In this document: positions 15,167-20,972 of the stretch, piece by piece
How positions within the stretch are numbered: the stretch's first letter is position 1
Layout of the letters: each line of letters opens with the position of its first letter
Source of the DNA: Candidatus Hydrogenedentota bacterium
Lineage (GTDB): Bacteria > Hydrogenedentota > Hydrogenedentia > Hydrogenedentales > SLHB01
Assembly: GCA_026387845.1 (NCBI GenBank)
Contig: JAPLKX010000636.1
Span: forward strand, 1 to 20,972
Length of the DNA stretch: 20,972 nucleotides
Direction of reading: 5' to 3'
Made by a program: the position numbers and the translations under genes
The notes under the pieces: generated by a model
The model's input: only the letters and a program-made list of their open reading frames with translations
What the model was told of the DNA's origin: nothing
Database searches by the model: none

Positions 15167-16411
15167 TTGAAATTTCTCGTACTCGTCGGCGACGGCATGG
15201 CGGATTTCCCGCTGCCGGAGCTGGGCGGTCACACGCCGCTGGAAGTCGCCGCAACGCCCGGGATGGACGCCGTGGCGAGGGACGGCCAGACGGGCCTTTT
15301 TTATCCGGTGCCGGAAGGCTTGTCGGCCGGCAGCGACATTGGCAACCTCTCGCTGTTTGGTTACAACCCTCGCGAAACTTATACGGGCCGAGCGCCGTTG
15401 GAAGCGGCCAACCAGGGGATCGAGATGCGGGCGAACCAGGTGGCATTTCGTTGTAACCTGGTTACGCTTCGCGACGGCCTCATGGAAGATTTCACGTCTG
15501 AGCACATTTCGAGCCAGGAAGCGGCGGAACTCATCGCGCACCTGAACGACTGTTTGTCGAGATATCCAGTACGGTTTTACCCGGGTGTCAGTTACCGCCA
15601 TCTTAGCATAGTGACGGCGGGTCCCGCGTTGTTGGAAAAGCTGGTTCGGCTCGACTGCACGCCGCCTCACGACATCACGGGCAAGCCGTATGGGCCTCAT
15701 TTGCCATCGGGCGCGGGCGGCGAACTGATCCTGGAGCTCATGCAGCAATCGGTGCGCGTGCTGGACGGCCACGCGGTGAACCGTGCCCGGGTAGATGCGG
15801 GCAAGCGGCCTGCGACTTCGATTTGGCTATGGGGCCAAGGCCGGCCGGCGACGCTGGCTTCGTACAGTTCGCGATTCGGCATCAACGGCGCGGTCATATC
15901 GGCGGTGGATCTCGTGAAAGGCATCGGGGTGTGCGCGGGGCTGGAGATTCTCGACGTTCCTGGGGCGACGGGGTATCTCGACACGAACTATGAGGGCAAA
16001 GTGGAGGCGGGGCTGGCGGCGCTGGACCGGGTCGATTTTGTGTTCGTGCATGTTGAGGCGCCCGATGAGACCAGCCACGAGGGCCGGATCGATCTGAAGA
16101 TTAGAGCCATAGAAGAGTTCGACAGCCGGGTCGTGGCGCCGTGCCTGGATTATGCCGCCACGCGGCCGGACATCCGGCTGCTGGTGACGCCGGACCACGT
16201 CACGTCGATTCGGTCGCGGACGCATGCGGGGGGCGCGGTGCCGTTTGCGATGTGCGGCAACGGCATAGAGGCGGGGGGTATTTCGGCATACTCGGAAACC
16301 GCGGCGCAGGCTACGGGGATTCGAATCGATGAAGGTTACCGGCTTGTACCGTGCTTCATCACGTGCCGCCAAATTGACGGTACAATGTTGAACAATCTTG
16401 GTAAAGAATGA
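15167..16411 (+). CDS. apgM: ApgM-family phosphomutase; phosphoglycerate mutase or homoserine kinase
   Basis: 414 residues from a TTG at 15167, chosen because the product then begins MKFLVLVGDGMADFPLPELGG as the family does; GGAG lies 11 nt upstream. The fold is the alkaline-phosphatase superfamily. Visible are the first metal aspartate (D9), the probable nucleophile S56 in AGSDIGNLSLFGYNP, VHVEAPDETSHEG and the late metal site LVTPDHVTSIRSRTHAGGAVPFAMCG. Classic members interconvert 2- and 3-phosphoglycerate without a cofactor. A bacterial branch has been proposed and partly shown to be homoserine kinase in genomes without ThrB. The cimA gene next door, in the isoleucine pathway, favours the second role here, but sequence alone does not settle it. 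cimA follows after 106 nt. Confidence 0.85.
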   Translation: MKFLVLVGDGMADFPLPELGGHTPLEVAATPGMDAVARDGQTGLFYPVPEGLSAGSDIGNLSLFGYNPRETYTGRAPLEAANQGIEMRANQVAFRCNLVTLRDGLMEDFTSEHISSQEAAELIAHLNDCLSRYPVRFYPGVSYRHLSIVTAGPALLEKLVRLDCTPPHDITGKPYGPHLPSGAGGELILELMQQSVRVLDGHAVNRARVDAGKRPATSIWLWGQGRPATLASYSSRFGINGAVISAVDLVKGIGVCAGLEILDVPGATGYLDTNYEGKVEAGLAALDRVDFVFVHVEAPDETSHEGRIDLKIRAIEEFDSRVVAPCLDYAATRPDIRLLVTPDHVTSIRSRTHAGGAVPFAMCGNGIEAGGISAYSETAAQATGIRIDEGYRLVPCFITCRQIDGTMLNNLGKE

Positions 16412-16517
16412 TAAAAGAAGGTCGCGCGCCTTTTCAGCCCCCACAGTGAGCATAACTCCAGGCATTGGTGAAGACCCCCTATTTGAACGGCGCGCACAAG
16501 AACAGGAGAACTGCAGG

Positions 16518-18104
16518 TTGCCGGTGAAGGTTGATATTTATGATGTGACATTGCGCGACGGCGCGCAGGGTCCCGGAATCAAGTTCAGCGCGGAAGATCA
16601 GGTTAAGATCGTCCAGGAACTGGACGGGTTTGGGGTGGACTTCATCGAAGGCGGCCAACCCAACTCGAATCCGAAAGCGGCGGAACTGTTTGCCAGAGTG
16701 CGGGACATTGAACTGCGCCACACGAAACTGGCGGCGTTCGGCAGCACCCGCCACGCCAAATCACTCGTGGAAGACGACGCCAACCTGAACGCGCTGCTGG
16801 CGGCGAAGACGGACGTGGTAACTATTTTCGCCAAGAGCTCGCCCAGCCACGTAAAACATGTGCTTCGCACGACGCTCGACCAAAATCTCGCCATCATCGA
16901 CGAGTCGATCGAGTATTTACGCAAACACCGGCGGCGCGTTTTCGTAGACGCCGAGCATTTCTTTGATGCCTATGCGGAAGATGCCGCATACGCCCTGGCC
17001 GTGCTCGAGCGGTCGGCAGATGCCGGCGCCGAGGTGCTGATTCTGTGCGACACCAACGGGGGCCGGTTGCCGCACGAGGTTTCGGCGACGATTTCCGCGG
17101 TCAAAACGCGGCTGCCGAATTCGAGGCTGGGCATCCACACGCACAATGATTCGGGCTGCGCCGTAGCGAATTCGCTTGCCGCCGTGACGTGTGGGGCGCT
17201 CCACGTGCAGGGGACGTTCAACGGGTACGGCGAACGCACCGGCAACGCGAATCTCTCGACGATCATCCCGAACCTCCAACTCAAGATGGGGCTCGAGGTG
17301 GTTTCGCCGCACCAACTCTCAAACCTGACGCGGTTGTCCCACATGAAAGCGGAACTTGCCAACATGGCTCCGCGCGACGCCGACCCGTTCGTGGGCCGCG
17401 ACGCATTCACGCACAAGGCGGGGATGCATGCCGATGCCGTCCACAAGCTCAAGGAGAGTTACGAGCACATCGTCCCGGAATCGGTCGGGAACCGCACCCG
17501 CATAACCGTCAGCGAAGTATCCGGCCGGGCAAGCCTTCTGCAAAAGGCGGCTGAACTGGGCCTTGAACTCGATCGGGAAGATCCGGATACGCGCAGCATA
17601 CTGGCCAGAATCAAGGAGCTGGAAAGCCAGGGCTACGAGTTTGAAGGGGCGGATGCGTCGCTGGAACTGCTGATGAGAAAGGCCAAGGGCACGTACCGCA
17701 AGTTCTTTACGGTGCTGGGCTATCACGTGACGGTAACTCAACACGCCCAGGAACGGATGGCCGTATCTGAGGCGACGGTTAAGTTGCAACTGCCCGACGG
17801 CACGCTCATGCACACGGTTTCGGAAGGTGAGGGCCCGGTGGACGCGCTGAATAACGCGTTTCGGAAAGCTGTTGAAGAATGGTATCCGGAGTTGCACGAC
17901 GTCCATCTGGAAGACTACAAAGTGCGCATCCTCAATGCGCAGGCCGCGACACGGGCCAAGACGCGCGTGTTGATCGAGTCCAGCGACATCGAACAAAGCT
18001 GGAGCACGGTGGGCGTATCTGAAAACATCATTTCGGCGTCGTACGAAGCGCTCGTCGACAGTATTGAATACAAACTTTTGAAAAGCCGCGGGCACACCGC
18101 CTGA
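16518..18104 (+). CDS. cimA: (R)-citramalate synthase
   Basis: 528 residues from a TTG at 16518 (AGGAG 9 nt upstream), giving MPVKVDIYDVTLRDGAQGPGIKFS, the normal family start; the frame is open further back but unconserved. The enzyme condenses pyruvate with acetyl-CoA to citramalate, the first step of the threonine-independent isoleucine route. Seen: the DxTLRDG metal and catalytic motif, FIEGGQPNSNPK, AEHFFDAY, LCDTNGG, HTHNDSGCAVANSLAA with the metal histidines, and FNGYGERTGNANL. Residues about 370-525 form the LeuA-type regulatory domain (DASLELLMRKAKG, VKLQLPDGTLMHTVSEGEGPVDALNNAFRKA), so feedback inhibition, probably by isoleucine, is expected. The length and the YxTLRDGAQ...EGGxPxSNPK pattern separate it from 2-isopropylmalate and homocitrate synthases. 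Confidence 0.93.
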   Translation: MPVKVDIYDVTLRDGAQGPGIKFSAEDQVKIVQELDGFGVDFIEGGQPNSNPKAAELFARVRDIELRHTKLAAFGSTRHAKSLVEDDANLNALLAAKTDVVTIFAKSSPSHVKHVLRTTLDQNLAIIDESIEYLRKHRRRVFVDAEHFFDAYAEDAAYALAVLERSADAGAEVLILCDTNGGRLPHEVSATISAVKTRLPNSRLGIHTHNDSGCAVANSLAAVTCGALHVQGTFNGYGERTGNANLSTIIPNLQLKMGLEVVSPHQLSNLTRLSHMKAELANMAPRDADPFVGRDAFTHKAGMHADAVHKLKESYEHIVPESVGNRTRITVSEVSGRASLLQKAAELGLELDREDPDTRSILARIKELESQGYEFEGADASLELLMRKAKGTYRKFFTVLGYHVTVTQHAQERMAVSEATVKLQLPDGTLMHTVSEGEGPVDALNNAFRKAVEEWYPELHDVHLEDYKVRILNAQAATRAKTRVLIESSDIEQSWSTVGVSENIISASYEALVDSIEYKLLKSRGHTA

Positions 18105-18105
18105 T

Positions 18106-18132
18106 CCGATTGCGGATTGCCGATTGCGGATT
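18106..18132 (+). repeat. Short tandem repeat after cimA
   Basis: CCGATTGCGGATT occurs at 18106-18118 and again at 18120-18132 with one base between, directly after the cimA stop codon. Each unit itself contains two GATTGC/GGATT-like halves. Confidence 0.7.
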
Positions 18133-18192
18133 CGTCGGAAACTTTCAGGCCGCACATCGCCACCTCCAGTCCCGAAAGAGACGTCAACACAG

Positions 18193-19275
18193 ATGATCGG
18201 CGCGTACATTCACATCCCGTATTGCCGCACGCTTTGCCCATACTGTGATTTTTGCAGTGTCGACATACCGGGCGCGGTTCCCTCCGCATACGTGCAAGCG
18301 GTATGTCAGGAGATTTTGACATTTCGCCACTCCCGCGCCGTGGCGACAATTTTTTTTGGAGGCGGTACGCCGTCTTTGGTGGAAGAAGCGGGCTTGCGCC
18401 GCATCGTTGATGCTTTGCGTCATAAGTTCAGGATTGCAGAGGATTGCGAAATAACCATCGAAGCCAATCCCGATGACGTAACCGCCGCACTCGTCGAGGG
18501 CTGGAAACGCGTTGGGATCAACCGAGTCAGCCTGGGCGTCCAGAGTTTCGACGATGCGACGCTGCGTTATCTTGGCCGGCGCCATGACGCGGCGACCGCC
18601 GTCAGGGCGTGCGGTCTTGTCGCGGACACGTTCGACAACTGGGGCATGGACCTCATCTTTGGCGCGCAGCCGGTTGATGCGTGGCCAGAAACATTGGAGC
18701 AGTGTATTGCGGTGCAGCCAAAGCACGTCTCGGCATACGGGCTGACTTACGAGCCTGAAACGCCGTTCGCGGCGCGGTCGCATGATGCGGTCGACGATGA
18801 GACGTGGCTGGGCCTGTACCGGCAGGCGGCCGCGAGGTTGGCGGAGTACGACCATTACGAGATCAGCAACTACGCGATGGCGGGCTATCACTGCCGGCAC
18901 AACCTTATATATTGGCGCAACCAGGAATACGCCGGGTTTGGCGCGGCCGCTTACTCGTTTATCGATAGCGTACGCGCGCGCAATCCCGCAGATATCGAGC
19001 GTTACACCGCACATCCCGGCTTAAAGGAAGAGTCCATCTGCTTGACGGATCGCGAAATCAGAGTTGAAACCCTGATCCAGCATTTCCGCCTCCGCGAGGG
19101 GATCGAGAAAGCGGCGTTTGCCCGCCGATTCGGCTGTGAAATTCGGCCGGAGTTTGCCGCTGCTCTTGATGGCCTTATCGAGCGCGGGCTGCTGTGGGAG
19201 GACGAGGAGCGGATTGCGCCGACGGCGCGCGGGTTTGAACTCAATAACGAGATTGGCCTGGCTATCGTTGGCTGA
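18193..19275 (+). CDS. hemW: Heme chaperone HemW (radical SAM)
   Basis: 360 residues from the ATG at 18193, chosen because the product then begins MIGAYIHIPYCRTLCPYCDF as in the family; no strong ribosome-binding site is seen. HemW binds heme and a 4Fe-4S cluster and delivers heme to respiratory enzymes; it was long called an oxygen-independent coproporphyrinogen oxidase. Seen: the cluster motif C11-x3-C15-x2-C18, FFGGGTPSLVE for SAM binding, EITIEANPDD, INRVSLGVQSFDDATLRYLGRRHD, MDLIFGAQP, and the C-terminal HemN_C-like winged helix (GFELNNEIGLAIV). A fourth cysteine, C21, follows the cluster where HemW proteins usually have asparagine. It comes 88 nt after cimA and faces the minus-strand DUF1634 gene. 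Confidence 0.88.
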   Translation: MIGAYIHIPYCRTLCPYCDFCSVDIPGAVPSAYVQAVCQEILTFRHSRAVATIFFGGGTPSLVEEAGLRRIVDALRHKFRIAEDCEITIEANPDDVTAALVEGWKRVGINRVSLGVQSFDDATLRYLGRRHDAATAVRACGLVADTFDNWGMDLIFGAQPVDAWPETLEQCIAVQPKHVSAYGLTYEPETPFAARSHDAVDDETWLGLYRQAAARLAEYDHYEISNYAMAGYHCRHNLIYWRNQEYAGFGAAAYSFIDSVRARNPADIERYTAHPGLKEESICLTDREIRVETLIQHFRLREGIEKAAFARRFGCEIRPEFAAALDGLIERGLLWEDEERIAPTARGFELNNEIGLAIVG

Positions 19276-19296
19276 GATGCGAACGCAGGGTGAGAT

Positions 19297-19683
19297 TTAT
19301 ACGCCGCCGCTGAGAATGCTGTAAATCAGCACCGCCAGAACGATCACCGTGACAACTACATATTTCCAGTCTTTCTCCGCGGCAAACGCGCCCACGGAGA
19401 ACATGACTCGGGCTACGGGCGTGGCAATCAGCAACAACAGCCCCAACTGAATAATCCCGCGGCCGCTGAGGGCCCAGGCGCTGTGGATGATGCCGGGAAT
19501 GCTGCGGAGATCGGTGGGTTCCCCGCGGAATATTTCGTAGGCAAACGGTTCGTCGCCGTGCCGGAACAAGTACAGGCCGCCTCCGATCAAGACAACGGCG
19601 GCGGCGAGGGAGACTCCTGCGCGCAGGAGGTTTCCCAGAACGTTCTGGAACCGTGATTGGCCGGGTTGGGTGGGGCGTGCCAT
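19297..19683 (-). CDS. DUF1634 membrane protein
   Basis: 128 residues with three hydrophobic segments (about 20-41, 75-96 and 107-125). It fits the DUF1634 family: RAGVSLAAAVVLIGGGLYLF, then a loop with a P-T-D-L motif, then GIIQLGLLLLIATPVARVMFSVGAFAAEKDWKYV. Members are almost always encoded next to TauE/SafE permeases, as here: its ATG follows the permease stop after a single base, so translation is coupled. It is probably a small partner or regulator of the transporter in the inner membrane. The biochemical function is unknown. Confidence 0.85.
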   Translation of the reverse strand: MARPTQPGQSRFQNVLGNLLRAGVSLAAAVVLIGGGLYLFRHGDEPFAYEIFRGEPTDLRSIPGIIHSAWALSGRGIIQLGLLLLIATPVARVMFSVGAFAAEKDWKYVVVTVIVLAVLIYSILSGGV

Positions 19684-19684
19684 G

Positions 19685-20488
19685 TTACAGTTTCCCGGCC
19701 AACCCGCTGTAGATCATCTCGGCGCCCAGCGCCAGAATGACCACGGCGAACGTTATGCGCAGCGCTTTAGTTTTTGCCCCGGCCAATATGCGGGCGCCTA
19801 TCAGGGAACCCATCAAGACGCCCAGCATCACGGGCATAGCCAGGCCGGGGTCAATGTACCCGCGATTGAGATAGACGCCGGCGCTGGCGGCGGCGGTCAC
19901 GCCAATCATGAAATTGCTCGTTGTGGTGGAGACTTTGAAAGGGACGCGCATTGCGCGGTCCATGGCCAGCACCTTGACGGCCCCTGAACCTATCCCGAGA
20001 AGACCCGACAGAACACCCGCCACAAACATCAGGCTGAAGCCGGCAGGTATATTAACGACGCGGTAGGGAACGTAACCGTCTCGGCCCGGGTAGCCGGAAT
20101 CGAGCCGGAGGAATGCCGACCATTTATCAGGCGGCCCTTCCCAGGGCCGATCGGGCGGCGCCCGCATCGACACAACGGCCGAGTGCAACAACACAATCCC
20201 GAACACGACAGCAATGGCGGCGGCCGGCGCCCGCGTGGCCAATACAGCGCCGCCCAATGCGCCAAACGTGGTGGCCAGTTCCAGGAACATGGCGATACGG
20301 ATGTTGGTGAATCCTTCTTTTACGTAGGCGGCGGCCGCACCGGACGAGGTGGCAATCACGGAGACCAACGATGCGCCGACGGCGTACCGGATGTTGACGT
20401 TGAGCAGCAATGTCAGCATGGGAACAATAACGACGCCCCCGCCCAAACCCGTCAACGAGCCCAAAAAGCCAGCCGCCACAGAACCCAT
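19685..20488 (-). CDS. TauE/SafE-family anion permease
   Basis: 267 residues from the ATG at 20488, with about eight hydrophobic segments in two similar halves. Each half opens with the family hallmark: AAGFLGSLTGLGGGVVIVP in the first and FVAGVLSGLLGIGSGAVKVLAM in the second. Family members export or import sulfite, sulfonates, organosulfur compounds or similar anions; the substrate here is unknown. The frame is open upstream of the ATG (to beyond a CTG at 20512), and the extra residues EYTLIIW would lengthen the first membrane segment, so the true start may be slightly upstream. It is followed after one base by the DUF1634 gene and preceded by a CPBP protease gene. Confidence 0.88.
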   Translation of the reverse strand: MGSVAAGFLGSLTGLGGGVVIVPMLTLLLNVNIRYAVGASLVSVIATSSGAAAAYVKEGFTNIRIAMFLELATTFGALGGAVLATRAPAAAIAVVFGIVLLHSAVVSMRAPPDRPWEGPPDKWSAFLRLDSGYPGRDGYVPYRVVNIPAGFSLMFVAGVLSGLLGIGSGAVKVLAMDRAMRVPFKVSTTTSNFMIGVTAAASAGVYLNRGYIDPGLAMPVMLGVLMGSLIGARILAGAKTKALRITFAVVILALGAEMIYSGLAGKL

Positions 20489-20560
20489 CCAGATGATGAG
20501 CGTATATTCCAGGGTGTTGATAAGGCTGCCCCGCCTTCTTGTGGCGCTTGACTGGAACCG

Positions 20561-20972
20561 TTATTTTTTCAAGAGGGGAATCAAGATTATGCCGATGAAG
20601 TCCTGCAGGAAATGGAGGGTGATCGGCGTGACCAGGCTTCCCCGCCAAAGATAAACGAGGGAGAAAATGGCCCCCATCACGCCCACGGTGATTATGCCGA
20701 TGGTTCCTTCGTAGCCGTGCCCGATTGCAAAGATGACGGTCGAGAGCAGCATTGCGGCCACCCAATTTCCGGTTATGTTGGTAAACCGCAGAAGGAGGTA
20801 GCCGCGGAATACGGTCTCTTCAGTAACCGCCACTACCAACACCAACACTGCCCCCAGGACATATTCGTTCGCGCCAGCCGCCAACAGGCCCGAGGGGACC
20901 GGCGTCGCCGGAGGCGCGAAGCCCAGCCAGTCCAGCAGTTGCTCCACCAGGCTGACTACGACCAAGAACGGG
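20561..20972 (-). CDS. CPBP-family intramembrane glutamic protease (5' end cut by window)
   Basis: The frame runs off the right edge, so only the last 137 or so residues are visible. Family motifs are intact: EETVFRGYLL (the EExxxR catalytic motif), FAIGHGYEG (the FxxxH motif) and HFLQDF (the third motif), all within hydrophobic segments. The family includes Rce1-type CAAX proteases and bacterial Abi/CPBP proteins that cut or process membrane peptides. The role here is unknown. The same-strand TauE/SafE gene starts about 70 nt downstream, so an operon is likely but not proven. Confidence 0.85.
   Translation of the reverse strand, partial: PFLVVVSLVEQLLDWLGFAPPATPVPSGLLAAGANEYVLGAVLVLVVAVTEETVFRGYLLLRFTNITGNWVAAMLLSTVIFAIGHGYEGTIGIITVGVMGAIFSLVYLWRGSLVTPITLHFLQDFIGIILIPLLKK

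Noticed and set aside
16412..16517. Attenuator-like structure between apgM and cimA (GCGCGCC 16424-16430 with GGCGCGC 16489-16495)
   Set aside because: It is only a 7-bp GC-only pairing across about 58 nt, easily expected by chance in this composition, with no leader peptide or T-run evident.

Overview
The window is GC-rich chromosomal DNA from a free-living bacterium. It mixes core genes (rpsD, mfd, rsmG, hemW, cimA) with features common in Planctomycetota, Lentisphaerota, Verrucomicrobiota and candidate phyla such as Hydrogenedentota: a GH29 fucosidase, a Tat-type lipoprotein beta-propeller, and an ECF sigma factor fused to a membrane segment and many carboxypeptidase-regulatory-like repeats. 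The phylum cannot be fixed from the sequence alone. There are no rRNA or tRNA genes, CRISPR arrays or recognisable transposases.

Layout. 1-1220 (+): 3' part of a large glycoside-hydrolase-like protein. 1221-1470: non-coding, with nested inverted repeats. 1471-5109 (+): ECF sigma/membrane/repeat fusion. 5218-8005 (+): alpha-L-fucosidase followed by a Tat-lipoprotein propeller, 13 nt apart. 8006-10369: an AT-richer block holding one secreted protein of unknown function (8372-9892) with strong inverted repeats around its stop codon, then about 475 nt without a gene that ends in the rpsD promoter and leader. 10370-10978 (+): rpsD with a clear terminator. 11143-14409 (+): mfd. 14434-15132 (-): rsmG, convergent with mfd. 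15167-19275 (+): apgM-family gene, cimA, hemW. 19297-20972 (-): DUF1634 protein, TauE/SafE transporter, CPBP protease (cut by the window edge).

How the genes work together. The fucosidase and propeller look like a two-gene glycan unit, with the truncated hydrolase-like protein nearby. apgM and cimA sit side by side. CimA commits pyruvate and acetyl-CoA to isoleucine, and the neighbouring ApgM-family protein may be a homoserine kinase rather than a phosphoglycerate mutase. TauE/SafE and DUF1634 are translationally coupled, with a CPBP protease upstream.

The strongest non-coding signal is a pair of near-consensus parS centromere sites, 94 bp apart, in the mfd/rsmG convergent region. It suggests that this locus lies in the origin-proximal segregation domain of the chromosome. 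Other candidates worth checking are the rpsD leader hairpins (a possible S4 autoregulatory element), the nested repeats at 1231-1376, and the long hairpin over the stop codon of the foreign-looking gene.
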